Virus record (IMG/VR): IMGVR_UViG_3300036832_000855
Coordinates: 58,420 to 122,419 of that record
Origin: a virus
Strand: one strand, 5' to 3'
Length of the DNA: 64,000 bases
Below the pieces are notes generated by a model. That model ran no database searches, had not been told where the DNA came from, and worked only from the letters and a program-made list of their open reading frames with translations. The position numbers and the translations under genes were made by a program. Shown one piece after another: positions 18,522-26,910 of this stretch (the first letter of the stretch is position 1; each line of letters begins with the position of its first letter).

Positions 18522-19094
18522 TCAGGACCCGGCCACAGATGAGGTTGAGACGCCGACGCCCGTGAGCACCGGCGCAGCCGGAACCGTGTCGGCCAGCCTG
18601 CGCCAGGTCAGGCGCACGTCACAGACCACGGTCCACAGCGTGTTCTCGTCCGGGTCCGGGAACGGCTGCGTCGAAAGGTCGTTGACGCGCATGAACGCGC
18701 GCGGATACCAGGTGCCCGCGTCCCAGTGCTTGACGTGGTAGTAGTTGTACAGCGGCACGCGCAGCGGGCGTCCATCCTCCACGCCGACGCGGAACGCCTT
18801 GTACAGCGTGTTCTCGACCGACTGGGCGAGCAGCATCGCGTGGTCCGGATCTCGCCCCTGCTCGGGGTAGGCAGCGATCACGAACGGCTGCACCATGTCA
18901 GCCACCCAGCGCCCGCCGGTCAGCGGGTACGTCGTTCCAGCAACCTGCCAGACGCGGGCGAACGGCCGGGCGAACGCACCCTCCTCGCGCGACAGGCGCA
19001 CCTCCCAGTCGTCGCCGAGCGCAACCGCGACGTAGCGCTTGACGCTGCGCAGCGCGTCGATGTGGCTGCGCCCCACGTCCGGATCGGCGCTCAC
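18522..19094 (-). CDS. tail completion / terminator-like protein
   Basis: 190 residues. It has the alpha-beta pattern of tail-terminator or completion proteins: VKRYVAVALGDDWEVRLSRE, then ARPFARVWQVAGT, FVIAAYPEQGRDPDHAMLLAQSVE (in two parts), RPLRVPLYNYYHVKH and a last DVRLTWRRLADTV strand. It overlaps the start of the sheath-side cluster with GC-rich spacing and precedes the gp10-like gene by a 4-base overlap. Such proteins cap the tail before head joining. Confidence 0.66.
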   Translation of the reverse strand: MSADPDVGRSHIDALRSVKRYVAVALGDDWEVRLSREEGAFARPFARVWQVAGTTYPLTGGRWVADMVQPFVIAAYPEQGRDPDHAMLLAQSVENTLYKAFRVGVEDGRPLRVPLYNYYHVKHWDAGTWYPRAFMRVNDLSTQPFPDPDENTLWTVVCDVRLTWRRLADTVPAAPVLTGVGVSTSSVAGS

Positions 19095-19537
19095 TTCGCC
19101 TCGCCCTGGGCCTTCAGCATCTGCTCTTCCATCACTCGCGTGAAGTCCCGGAGATCTGCGTCCAGGGCCGGGTCACCGGCCTCCAACACGGCAGCCGCCT
19201 TCTCGATCATGTGCGCGCCCTCGCTGCCCGGATGCCACACCCGGCGCGCGAACACGCGCATGCCCGTCAGCGGGTCGATCCACGACAGCGCCTGGTTGGG
19301 GGGGTGGGGCTCGATCAGGTACTTGCGATGCTGCGGGCCGAACAGCCCCGTCCCGTAGTTCACGTACGGCGCGTAGTCGACGTCCGTCTTGACCCTCCCC
19401 ACGTAGTGCCCTTCGCGCCCCGCAAGCTCGGCCGCCAGCTTGCCGGTCGTGTACCAGCTCGTGCGCAGGTTCCCGGTCCTGATCGGCGTGTACTCGGCGA
19501 TCAGGTCGTGCAGGCGATCGGTACCGGTGCTCGCCAT
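19091..19537 (-). CDS. HK97 gp10-like tail/neck protein
   Basis: 148 residues from the ATG at 19537. The frame is open further upstream to about 19624 (KYYGPSLSNAFAPEP), where no ATG, GTG or TTG is present; an ATA overlapping the upstream TAG is the only coupling candidate. Residues IAEYTPIRTGNLRTSWY and VDYAPYVNYGTG form the family signature of gp10-like neck proteins, followed by WIDPLTGMRVFARRVWHPG. The role is in the head-tail joining or tail-completion complex. The start is uncertain. Confidence 0.75.
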   Translation of the reverse strand: MASTGTDRLHDLIAEYTPIRTGNLRTSWYTTGKLAAELAGREGHYVGRVKTDVDYAPYVNYGTGLFGPQHRKYLIEPHPPNQALSWIDPLTGMRVFARRVWHPGSEGAHMIEKAAAVLEAGDPALDADLRDFTRVMEEQMLKAQGEAK

Positions 19538-19620
19538 GCGCCTGGCCGACTCCCGCGCCGGTTCGGGCGCGAAGGCGTTGGAGAGGCTCGGCCCGTAGTA
19601 CTTGGCTTCGAGCGCGGCCG

Positions 19621-20019
19621 CTATAGCTCGGCCCTCTCGAACGGATGCTCTTCCACGCGGGTGATGTTCGCCATCCAGCCGATCAGCTTGCGCTTCTTGC
19701 GGATCGGCTCGCCATCGGAGGTGATCTCGTACAGCGCATCGCCGAGCTGCTTGGAGTTGACCCACAGCCGGTCCGCTGCGCTGATCGTCACCACGCCGCC
19801 GTCGAAGTCCTTGACGCCGCACAGGATCGTGCCGGGGTGCGGTACGCGCCGACGCCCCGCCTGCGGATCGTCGGACTCGGGCGCTGGCGAGAGCTGCAGA
19901 CGGACCTTGAACCACGGGCCGTTCAACGTCCGGAAGATGGTCGTGCCCTCGACCTTCTCGCCGGTCGGCGTCTCGGTCACGCGCCGGGCTCGGTCGACCA
20001 GCGCGGCGTTGAGCGACAC
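19621..20019 (-). CDS. head-tail joining protein (SPP1 gp16-like position)
   Basis: 132 residues from a GTG at 20019 that follows the upstream stop. It is a beta-rich small protein: VTETPTGEKVEGTTIF, WFKVRLQLSP, HPGTILCGVKDFDGGVVTI, and a closing MANITRVEEHPFE strand. Order (connector, this gene, gp10-like, terminator) matches head-completion proteins of HK97/SPP1-type phages. The family call rests mainly on position and size. Confidence 0.6.
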   Translation of the reverse strand: MSLNAALVDRARRVTETPTGEKVEGTTIFRTLNGPWFKVRLQLSPAPESDDPQAGRRRVPHPGTILCGVKDFDGGVVTISAADRLWVNSKQLGDALYEITSDGEPIRKKRKLIGWMANITRVEEHPFERAEL

Positions 20020-20020
20020 C

Positions 20021-20860
20021 CTACGCGCCCCAGACGGTCGGGTCGAGCACCGGCCCTTGGAACGCACCGACGCCGTGGGAGTACGGGTACAGCCCGTCAT
20101 AGTTGCCCCAATCGGCCTCGGTGACCTCGAAGGTAGGGATGCTCGCGTTCTGCAGGACGAACCGCCAGTACTGCTGCATCTCGGGCGTGCAGAGCAGCCA
20201 GATGTCGGTGTTGAGCCGCGGGTCCGGGTTGATGTCTGGCAGGCCGATCGGCATGACGTTGCGCCGCGTCGCGCGTCCCGGCTCCTTCCGGGTCTCGGAG
20301 TAGTTGCCCGCCGTGAACGACTGGATCAGGTCGTCGGCCGACGTCTCGACGTAGTCAGGCTGGCTCTTGAACACCTCCTGCTCGACCTCAAGCTGGTAGG
20401 CGTCCTGCGCAATCGGCACGAGCGGCGGCGGCATCGTCGCGTCCATGGCCCGGCCGGTGACCGCGGTCAGGTACGCCGTCGCCCGGACGATCTGGATCTG
20501 TAGCTCGGCGTCGGTGTACGGCGCGTCGAGCGACGAGAAGTCGATCCGGCTCCAGCTCTGGAGGTCAGCGACGCTCGGCGGCAACGCAGTCGGTGGGGGC
20601 GCTGCCAGGATCGGCCCCCACCCGGTGGTCATCGCCGAAGCCGACGAACTGTCCACGCTACTGGAGACCGTCACCGTGCATGTGATCGTCGTCCCAAGGT
20701 CCGACGCGACCAGCGTGAGGATGCCGCTGCTTCCGGTGTCGGTCCCGTTGCTCCACACGTAGTGGAACGTGTCGCCACCGCCCTGCGACACCAGGCACTG
20801 CACCGACCCGCCGACGAACATATCGCCGTCGAGGACCGCAGAGGTGATCGTTACGGGCAC
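20021..20860 (-). CDS. head-tail connector with N-terminal Ig-like domain
   Basis: 279 residues in two parts. Residues 1-80 look like a bacterial Ig/PKD fold (VQCLVSQGGGDTFHYVWSNG, ASDLGTTITCTVTV). From about 90 there is a gp6-type helical connector: ADLQSWSRIDFSSL, DAELQIQIVRATAYLTAVTG, and IAQDAYQLEVEQEVFKSQPD. The C-terminus is a PDPRLNTDIWLL-type extension. Connectors form a ring under the portal; the extra Ig domain would project from the neck. The fusion is seen in the frame with no internal stop. Confidence 0.7.
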   Translation of the reverse strand: MPVTITSAVLDGDMFVGGSVQCLVSQGGGDTFHYVWSNGTDTGSSGILTLVASDLGTTITCTVTVSSSVDSSSASAMTTGWGPILAAPPPTALPPSVADLQSWSRIDFSSLDAPYTDAELQIQIVRATAYLTAVTGRAMDATMPPPLVPIAQDAYQLEVEQEVFKSQPDYVETSADDLIQSFTAGNYSETRKEPGRATRRNVMPIGLPDINPDPRLNTDIWLLCTPEMQQYWRFVLQNASIPTFEVTEADWGNYDGLYPYSHGVGAFQGPVLDPTVWGA

Positions 20861-20881
20861 GGCCCAGGCCGCCCCTCTTGT

Positions 20882-21322
20882 CTACCGGGCCGCTGCTGTG
20901 CGGCGACCGCTCGCGGACTCGGCCTTCTCGGCGTCCTTCTCCTCGGCCTTGGCAGCCTTCTCCTCGGCCTTCTCCTCCTGCTTGGGCGCGAGCCGCTCGG
21001 CCTGCTTCTCGTGGCCCTTGCGCTGCACCGCCTCCTTGACGACGTTGCCGTCCTCGTCCTCGTAGACGACCACCACGAACGGGCCGCGCACCGCAAAGCC
21101 GAGCACCACGATCTCGCCCTCAGCCTCGACCAGCCCCGCGGCCTCGTCCTCGTCCATCTCGTCGGTCGCCGCCTGGTCGACCGGGCGGTTGTTCGCTGCG
21201 CGCAGCTCGGCGGACCAGCGCGCCGCGTTGTCCGCGATCATCTCCTCGGCGTTGGGTGCTTCGCCGGTCCGAGCTGCCAGCTCGGTGCCCGCCGCTTCGG
21301 CATCGTTACCTCTCGGGCTCAT
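20882..21322 (-). CDS. charged helical structural-region protein
   Basis: 146 residues. An acidic N-terminal half (NAEEMIADNAARWSAELRAAN) and a short beta segment (GEIVVLGFAVRGPFVVVVYED) are followed by an almost pure Lys/Glu/Ala helix from about 100 (EKQAERLAPKQEEKAEEKAA). It lies between capsid and connector genes. It may be a head or assembly accessory; no family recognised. Confidence 0.6.
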   Translation of the reverse strand: MSPRGNDAEAAGTELAARTGEAPNAEEMIADNAARWSAELRAANNRPVDQAATDEMDEDEAAGLVEAEGEIVVLGFAVRGPFVVVVYEDEDGNVVKEAVQRKGHEKQAERLAPKQEEKAEEKAAKAEEKDAEKAESASGRRTAAAR

Positions 21323-21361
21323 GCTGTCTCCTTCGTTCGATGTGACCTGAGGCTACCCGCG

Positions 21362-22426
21362 TTACGGCACGATGGCGCGGTACGCCCCGCGCGGGTCGAC
21401 CGGGGCCACGCCGAAGTCCGAGCGGACCTTGAAGTCCACCGAGTCCAGCTCGAACTGGTACGGATCGGTTCCGGCGCCGAGCGCCATGCGAACCATCGGG
21501 TCCTTCAGCATCACCTGCGGCTCGCTCTGCCCGTTGAGGAAACCCACAGCGAACGCTGGGACGTCACCCGGGTCCGCGAACAGGTACCAGTCGTTGGCGT
21601 CCGAGAACCACGGGTCGCGGATGATGCCGTCGGCGGGAAGGATCCCGGCCAGCGGGTTGATCGTGCCCTTGTCGAACACGTTCGACCCGACACCGGCCGC
21701 GCCCGTGTACTGGATGTTCACGCCAGTCTGGGCGGAGTTGAGGATCCGCTGCGCGATGAGCTGCATCCGTGCGTTCTTGACCACCATGATCTGCGGCGTA
21801 ACGACGATCTGCCGCCCGTCGTCGTCGAGCTGTCCTTCCATGTACGCGATGGCGTCCGCGAGCGCGTCCTCCGCCAGCGGCGTGACCACCTGGTTGGTGC
21901 GGCCGCCCGCGCCGGTGCTGTAGAACGGGTTGCCGTCCACCCAGTTGCCGGGGTTCTGGATCATGGCGATCACGGCCTGGAGGATGAACACCCCCGCCGC
22001 GTAGCCCATGTCGGCCGGGTTGCGGTTCAGCAGCTCGTTGGAGTCGTCGTTGATGATCGCCTGCCGGGTGATCGAGTACACGCCGCCGTACGTGTCGACC
22101 GCCAACCGGACTGCCGGGCGCTCCGACCGGGTCAGGGCCGTGTAGTTGCCGTGGTCGCCCACGTACCCGATCCCGAGCAGGCCGTTCAGGCCGCGCAGGC
22201 GTCGGTCGCGGAAGTCCGGTGCGGACTCCTGGCGGGTATAGCGCTGATACTGCGCCTGAGCGCGGCTGTAGCCGGTCCACATCGACTGGCGGACTGGGCC
22301 GTACAGGAAGGACGGGAAGTCGGCCTTAGAGTCGGCCTCCTCCAGGACACGCTCGTCCCGCCATTCGCGATACGCCTCAAGCAGCCGGATCGGCCGCCCG
22401 AACACGCCGTATGGATTGCCGTTCAT
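21362..22426 (-). CDS. major capsid protein (Mu gpT / HK97-fold type)
   Basis: 354 residues. It follows the protease-scaffold and decoration genes as expected. Features are an N-terminal helix (RLLEAYREWRDERVLEE), an E-loop-like region, AVDTYGGVYSITRQAIINDD, and a P-domain helix DALADAIAYMEGQLDDDG. An A-domain strand IVVTPQIMVVKNARM and a terminal FELDSVDFKVRSDFGVAPVD follow. The ITRQAIINDD and terminal KVRSDFG elements are typical of Mu gpT-like capsid proteins. It forms the icosahedral shell. Confidence 0.86.
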   Translation of the reverse strand: MNGNPYGVFGRPIRLLEAYREWRDERVLEEADSKADFPSFLYGPVRQSMWTGYSRAQAQYQRYTRQESAPDFRDRRLRGLNGLLGIGYVGDHGNYTALTRSERPAVRLAVDTYGGVYSITRQAIINDDSNELLNRNPADMGYAAGVFILQAVIAMIQNPGNWVDGNPFYSTGAGGRTNQVVTPLAEDALADAIAYMEGQLDDDGRQIVVTPQIMVVKNARMQLIAQRILNSAQTGVNIQYTGAAGVGSNVFDKGTINPLAGILPADGIIRDPWFSDANDWYLFADPGDVPAFAVGFLNGQSEPQVMLKDPMVRMALGAGTDPYQFELDSVDFKVRSDFGVAPVDPRGAYRAIVP

Positions 22427-22498
22427 CGTTGCTCCTTGGGTATGTGACTGTGATCCCCGCCAAGGCGCAACGCGCCCATGATGATGCCCGAGGGCCGA

Positions 22499-22526
22499 CT
22501 CAGCCGGGTGGGGGAACCGGGCTGAG
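22499..22526 (-). terminator. hairpin between decoration and capsid genes
   Basis: CTCAGCC and GGCTGAG arms flank a GC-rich loop immediately after the decoration-protein stop. No U-tract follows, so it may be a stability or partial-termination element that adjusts the capsid/decoration ratio (inference). Confidence 0.4.
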
Positions 22527-22528
22527 AA

Positions 22529-22942
22529 CTAGACGAAGCTGTCCTTCGTATCCAGGTCGATACGGACCTTTCCCGGCGGCGTACCGCGCGGCCCGCCCGC
22601 CCCGCCTGCGGGACCACCGTTCTCGACGATCCGGCCGAACTTCGGGCTGCCGGTGGCCGTCACAAGGTTGTTGGTCGCGTTGATGTAGATCGGCGTGCCC
22701 ATCGCAGCGGCAGCGATACCGGCGTCGGCGTTGGACACCTGGACCACGCCCTTCGTGATGATGAAGTACGGCTCGCCTGCGTCGATGACCGCCTGATTGG
22801 CGAGTCCCTGATCCCACGCCCGCTGCTTCTGCTTGACCGCGACGCCGACGAAGCCGGACGCGACGTGGTTGACCGCCTGTCCGTGATTGAGGGTGGCCGC
22901 GGCGGTGACGTAGACACCGGAGCCTGGGCGGTTATACGGCAT
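22529..22942 (-). CDS. capsid decoration protein (DUF2190-like)
   Basis: 137 residues. MPYNRPGSGVYVTAAATLNHGQ and FVGVAVKQKQR followed by GEPYFIITKGVVQV and MGTPIYINATNNLVTA are the pattern of small beta-barrel DUF2190-type proteins that stabilise phage shells. The C-terminus is Gly-rich then IDLDTKDSFV. Position directly before the capsid gene supports the role. Confidence 0.78.
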   Translation of the reverse strand: MPYNRPGSGVYVTAAATLNHGQAVNHVASGFVGVAVKQKQRAWDQGLANQAVIDAGEPYFIITKGVVQVSNADAGIAAAAMGTPIYINATNNLVTATGSPKFGRIVENGGPAGGAGGPRGTPPGKVRIDLDTKDSFV

Positions 22943-22970
22943 GACTCACTCCTTTCTGGCCCCGATGGCC

Positions 22971-24464
22971 TCAGTCGTCCCACGCTGTCGAGGGATCGAC
23001 ACCCGATTCCTGAAGGAGAGCGCCGTAGAGCGTTCCCTCGCCCTTCTTCGGCTCCTCGCCGTCCTCACCGCGCTTGCCGGGAGCACCCGGCCCCTGGCCG
23101 CGAACGGTCGCCGGGTTCGCCGCCGCGAGCAGCTCGCGCTGATCCTGGACGGTGGTGTCCACCGCCTCCTGGAGCTTGGCGGCTGCCTTCTTGGTGACGT
23201 TGCCGTCGTCGTCGACATCGTCGACCACGTCCAGCTTCGGCGTCGGACCGTCATCGCCGATCTCGAACTGCGCCTTGGCGCGATCCGAGAACGCTCCCGG
23301 AAGCTTGGCCTCGCTGATTCGCCGGTGAGCCGCGTCGCGCATGTCCCGCAGCTCAAGCTGTCGATCAGCGTCAGCGCGCGCCTCCGCGCGGATCAGCTCC
23401 CGCTCGCCCGCTACCGCCGACTCGACCAGCGTCTTGACGCGCTGCTCGACCATCGGCTCGACGATTTCATCGAGTGCACTCCGGAAGTCCTCACTTTGGA
23501 GAGCCTCCTGGAGCGCCTCTGGGGTGATGCCCATGTCTGTCTCCTCTGTGTTGGCTTCCTGCGTCTGCTTGGCGAGCGCCTGCTTCGCCATCGCCTCGGC
23601 CTGGCCCCGGCTGAGCTTCGGGTTGCGCTTCAGCAGCCGCGCGACCATCTCCTCCAGCTCGTCGTCGCCCTGGTCCGACGCGTCCTCCGCGTCGCCGTCG
23701 CCCTGCTCGGTGAGTAGGTGCGGGCGGACCTCTTCGACGTAGGCGATGAACTCCTCGTCGGTCATCGACTCCAGCAATCCCATCCCGTCCTCCTCGTAGG
23801 CAGCCTCCATCAACGCGACGACGCGGCCGCCAGCGCCCGCCTCAGTCACCCAGTCAACGCTTCCGCGATCTTCGATGCCCTCGACCAGCCACGCCCGGCG
23901 GCCGTCACGCATGATCGGCTGCACGCCGGTGGCGTTCGCGGAGATCGAAGCCTCGACCAGCTCCGGGTCGTTCTCAGCCAGCTCGCGGATGAACGGTGTC
24001 GGCAGCGACCACCCGACCACGGCCCCCTGGCCGAATCCCTTTCCCGCATCGGGTGGCACGCTGCCGTCCCAGTAACTCTCGACGATCCGCCCGCCCAGGT
24101 CACGGATCGAGCGCGGCAGGCCTTTGGCTGCGCGCCGCGCCTCTGGAGAGAGGTGGTCGATGTACTGCCGCCAGCCCGCGAACTTGTGGGCGTTCTCCTC
24201 CAGCATCTTGGCCTCGTAGAGGTGACGGCCCTTGCCCTTGCCGAGGCATGGCCGCAGGATGTGGAGCGGCAGCAGCTTGGAGCGTTCCTGCTCCTCGCGC
24301 GCGGTGGCCTCTTCGAGACCCACGCCGCGGTCGACGAGCCGCTGGACACGCTCTTCCTGCAGCTCGACGGGGAACGGAACGGCCGTGCGCGGGAGCGCGT
24401 ACATCGCCTCCCGCAGCTCAAGTGTTTCTGTTGGGGGGGCTGTGGTGACCGCGGTGGCACTCAT
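22971..24464 (-). CDS. capsid maturation protease fused to scaffold
   Basis: 497 residues. The N-terminal domain (to about 260) contains LHILRPCLGKGKGRHLY, KFAGWRQYIDHLSPE with a candidate catalytic His, and LVEASISANATGV with a candidate Ser, fitting a prohead serine protease (S78/U35-like). The part from about 260 is acidic and helical (EEVRPHLL, QGDGDAEDASDQGDDELEEM, then a long coiled coil around AGERELIRAEARADADRQ), which is a scaffold. An internal MGITPEALQEALQSEDF (about 315) has a ribosome-site-like context and could start a separate scaffold product. The terminal part resembles VKVD-type cleaved ends. Confidence 0.75.
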   Translation of the reverse strand: MSATAVTTAPPTETLELREAMYALPRTAVPFPVELQEERVQRLVDRGVGLEEATAREEQERSKLLPLHILRPCLGKGKGRHLYEAKMLEENAHKFAGWRQYIDHLSPEARRAAKGLPRSIRDLGGRIVESYWDGSVPPDAGKGFGQGAVVGWSLPTPFIRELAENDPELVEASISANATGVQPIMRDGRRAWLVEGIEDRGSVDWVTEAGAGGRVVALMEAAYEEDGMGLLESMTDEEFIAYVEEVRPHLLTEQGDGDAEDASDQGDDELEEMVARLLKRNPKLSRGQAEAMAKQALAKQTQEANTEETDMGITPEALQEALQSEDFRSALDEIVEPMVEQRVKTLVESAVAGERELIRAEARADADRQLELRDMRDAAHRRISEAKLPGAFSDRAKAQFEIGDDGPTPKLDVVDDVDDDGNVTKKAAAKLQEAVDTTVQDQRELLAAANPATVRGQGPGAPGKRGEDGEEPKKGEGTLYGALLQESGVDPSTAWDD

Positions 24465-24494
24465 GCAGCCCGATACTACGGCGGGCTGCGCGCC

Positions 24495-24749
24495 CTACCC
24501 CAGATGGATTCTGCGGACCTCGCGCCAGTCAATGCGGCGCCAATGCACCACCTGGTCGACGTCGTCGTAGTCGGCCTCGATGACGCTCAGGCCCCAGGGC
24601 GCATACGGCTCCGGGCTGTTGGCCGGATCGAACTCACGCGCGCGCCGCTCGATCACGCCCTGCGCCTCGGCGAGAGTCAGCGTGGGCTCGCCGTTGACGG
24701 GCACCGGTTCGCCGCTGTCGTTGTGGATGACCTGGAAGTAGCGGGTCAT
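24495..24749 (-). CDS. small protein of unknown function
   Basis: 84 residues (MTRYFQVIHNDSGEPVPVNG). It overlaps the upstream gene by 4 bases (ATGA) and ends 30 bases before the protease-scaffold start. Seen: beta-strands with a central AEAQGVIERRAREF helix and a VHWRRIDWREVRRI terminal segment. Family unknown. It belongs to the short leader operon from the promoter at 25425. Confidence 0.65.
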   Translation of the reverse strand: MTRYFQVIHNDSGEPVPVNGEPTLTLAEAQGVIERRAREFDPANSPEPYAPWGLSVIEADYDDVDQVVHWRRIDWREVRRIHLG

Positions 24750-25003
24750 CTCTCTGCTCGCAGCGCTCGGACCAGCTCCCGCGTGGGCACATCGAGCGGG
24801 TCCATGCGGTCGTAGCCCGCGGTCGGGTGGCGCCGGTGCAGGAGCGCGAGCATGTCCCGGCGGCGCGTCAGCAGGGCGGCGCGCGCGCCGTGCGGCTTCT
24901 TGATCGTGATGTAGCGGCCCTGCCTGCGCGCTCGGATGTCAACGCAGCGCTCGCCAATGTCGGCGTCACAGGCTGGGCAGCGGTGTGTCTCGGCTAGCTG
25001 CAT
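24746..25003 (-). CDS. small zinc-finger-like protein
   Basis: 85 residues from the ATG at 25003. One CPACDADIGERC pair near residue 9 is followed by basic segments (GRYITIKKPHGARAALLTRR). Similar small proteins in actinobacterial phages carry a C-x2-C...C-type knuckle; only three Cys are seen here. Function unknown, possibly nucleic-acid binding. Confidence 0.65.
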   Translation of the reverse strand: MQLAETHRCPACDADIGERCVDIRARRQGRYITIKKPHGARAALLTRRRDMLALLHRRHPTAGYDRMDPLDVPTRELVRALRAER

Positions 25004-25239
25004 CAGTAGCCCTCCTCGTGTCGCTCGATCCAGGCCATCTCGGCGTCGTAGGCGCCGCGGGCCGGGTCGTCGTAGGTCACGTACTCGTGCCCGGCGGCGC
25101 ACCGCCAGGACCCGTGCTCGTTGACGGTCAGCTCAGCGCCGCACTCGACCTCCTTCCAGAGGTCTTCGGGGAAGTCCGGCTCGGGGTTGCCGCTGGCGAC
25201 TCGGATCAGCCAGTGGCAGCGGTCGGGTTCGGCGCTCAT
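25003..25239 (-). CDS. small protein of unknown function with C and H residues
   Basis: 78 residues (MSAEPDRCHWLIRVASGN). Cys at ECGAEL and WRCAAGHEYVTYDD form a small knuckle-like pattern (C...C..C..GH). It sits in a four-gene cluster with overlapping starts and stops. No known family recognised. Confidence 0.65.
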   Translation of the reverse strand: MSAEPDRCHWLIRVASGNPEPDFPEDLWKEVECGAELTVNEHGSWRCAAGHEYVTYDDPARGAYDAEMAWIERHEEGY

Positions 25240-25379
25240 GCGGCCGCTCCTTTCACGGCCACGTCGATAATGGCCGCGCCGTCCGCGTACTTCTTCAGCT
25301 TCGCGACAGCGGCCTCGACGGTCTTGCCCTTGCCGGACCGGATCGCTCCGGTGGCGAAGGTCACCTTCACCTTGATCAT
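25236..25379 (-). CDS. short basic protein, first gene behind promoter
   Basis: 47 residues. MIKVKVTFATGAIRSGKGKT is followed by a helix with repeated Ala/Lys (VEAAVAKLKKYADG). A GAGGAGG ribosome site lies 5 bases before the ATG, at the end of a leader that begins at the palindrome promoter. Function unknown. Confidence 0.6.
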   Translation of the reverse strand: MIKVKVTFATGAIRSGKGKTVEAAVAKLKKYADGAAIIDVAVKGAAA

Positions 25380-25424
25380 CTGGCCTCCTCGGTCGGGGGA
25401 GCGGGCTCACCGGCCCGCACCTAC

Positions 25425-25453
25425 ATCGTAGCACACGACGTGCGCTACGGCAA
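25425..25453 (-). promoter_or_regulatory. palindrome-spacer promoter P1 with leader hairpin
   Basis: On the minus strand: TTGCCG, a 17-base spacer TAGCGCACGTCGTGTGC, then TACGAT. The spacer is nearly palindromic. The transcript would begin with a hairpin, GCGGGC-CGGTGA-GCCCGC (25401-25418), then a CGACCGAGGAGG ribosome-site leader before the ATG at 25379. It is the best candidate promoter for the small genes and the capsid block (genes to at least 22529). Confidence 0.8.
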
Positions 25454-25458
25454 GTGCC

Positions 25459-26910
25459 CTACGACCACTTCGTCCGCAGGTAGCTTTCGAGCTTCTGGCG
25501 CTCGACGTCGGTCAGGACGTGGTCGTAGAGTGCGAACTCCGCGACCTGCCCGTTCCAGCAGTAGTTGCCGTCGAAGTACGTGCCGAGGAGAGCGTCGGTG
25601 CCGAGCGAGGGGATTGGCCAGTGGTTGTCGCCGTTCGGCCCGAGGTTGTAGGACGTGATCTCGCTGCCGTTCATCCACAGGCGGGTGTTGCTGGGATCGG
25701 CGGTGACGGACACGAGATTCCACGCGCCGGTCAGCGGTCCGACCGGCATCGTCATCATCCGGTAGTGCCCGCCGGTGACGCCGACATAGATGCCCGTCGA
25801 GTCGTCTTCGAGGATCCAGTTCCACGCGGCGTTGGTCGGCGCGCACATCAGGATGGGGTAGCCCGAGAACGCCAGCGGATAAACCATGTAGACGGCGCTG
25901 AACGCACTGCGTCCGCTCAGCTCGGCCCCTAGACCGGCGATGGTCATGCCCGAGCCATTGGACCCGGAGAACGCCGCCCAAGAAAGCCCGTTCGGCGAGA
26001 GTCGCCTTGCGGGCTGGTCGGTAGGCGAGATCGCTATGCAGTCGTGACCCTTACCACTCAGGTCGGGCCACGTGCTGATCAGACTGTCGACGGCTCCGGG
26101 TAGCTGCGACGCGTCGAGCCAGAACAGCAGGCCGGGCACCGTCTTCGGCGCTGGCGGGAGCCACTTGTTCGTCAGGTAGCCCTCGATCTGCTGGCGCTCA
26201 GGATCGGTGAGCACGCGGTTGTAGACGACGATCTCGCAGAACTCGCAGTCACACGTCTCCTGCCCGGCGGTTGGGTTGTAGCCCGAGATCGTGAGCGCGT
26301 CCGCCGGACCAGTGCCGAAACCGAATGCGCCGAGCGGGTTGCCGTGCTCCCAAAGGTGGTCGCCGGTCGTTGCGTCCCAGTCGCCCGTGTACTGCTTCCA
26401 GAGATAGCCGTTCGCGTCCCAGCTCTTGCCAGTGTTGCCGGGGCCGTTGTCGTAGAACCAGTCGTAATAGTTGGTGTGGTAGCCGAGGACCCAGTTCGAG
26501 TCGCCGGGATAGATGCTGCCGACGACGCGGCCGGGTGAGTTGCTCGTCTGGAGCATTCGGGCGACGTAGCTGAGGGTGCCGCTCGTCGTGACCCCCGTCC
26601 CGGTCATGCGGAATCCGGCCTCGCTGGTCGAGAACCGAACGCACGGCAGCCCGCCTGGCGTGTCCGCCGCCTTCATCTTCGGCATCGGCACGCCGGTCTG
26701 CATGCTGCCCTGCGCACCTCCCGGCGCGAGGTTCGGCAGCGTGCTCACGTTCGCGCCGTCCGCCAGGCCGAGCTGGGAGGCGTCCAGCCAGACCGCCAGG
26801 CCCGGCAACCGCCTCGGCACCGGCGGCCACACCTGCGTGGCGCCAACGTACGCGGCAGACGCCTGCGCTGAGCCGAGACGAACCGCGCTCGCGGTGTTCA
26901 GCAGCGTCAT
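25459..26910 (-). CDS. tail/fibre protein with two LamG/concanavalin-like domains
   Basis: 483 residues. Two similar halves both open with a PGL.xWLDASQL stretch (LPGLAVWLDASQLGLAD near 35, VPGLLFWLDASQLPGAV near 265). Each half has TRLWMNGSE/TDPERQQIEGYLTNKW-type closing motifs: VLTDPERQQIEGYL about 240 and VLTDVERQKLESYL at the C-terminus. The repeats are typical of LamG-like sugar-binding modules. It is grouped with collagen-like and BppU-like genes, so it is probably a receptor-binding baseplate accessory. Confidence 0.75.
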   Translation of the reverse strand: MTLLNTASAVRLGSAQASAAYVGATQVWPPVPRRLPGLAVWLDASQLGLADGANVSTLPNLAPGGAQGSMQTGVPMPKMKAADTPGGLPCVRFSTSEAGFRMTGTGVTTSGTLSYVARMLQTSNSPGRVVGSIYPGDSNWVLGYHTNYYDWFYDNGPGNTGKSWDANGYLWKQYTGDWDATTGDHLWEHGNPLGAFGFGTGPADALTISGYNPTAGQETCDCEFCEIVVYNRVLTDPERQQIEGYLTNKWLPPAPKTVPGLLFWLDASQLPGAVDSLISTWPDLSGKGHDCIAISPTDQPARRLSPNGLSWAAFSGSNGSGMTIAGLGAELSGRSAFSAVYMVYPLAFSGYPILMCAPTNAAWNWILEDDSTGIYVGVTGGHYRMMTMPVGPLTGAWNLVSVTADPSNTRLWMNGSEITSYNLGPNGDNHWPIPSLGTDALLGTYFDGNYCWNGQVAEFALYDHVLTDVERQKLESYLRTKWS

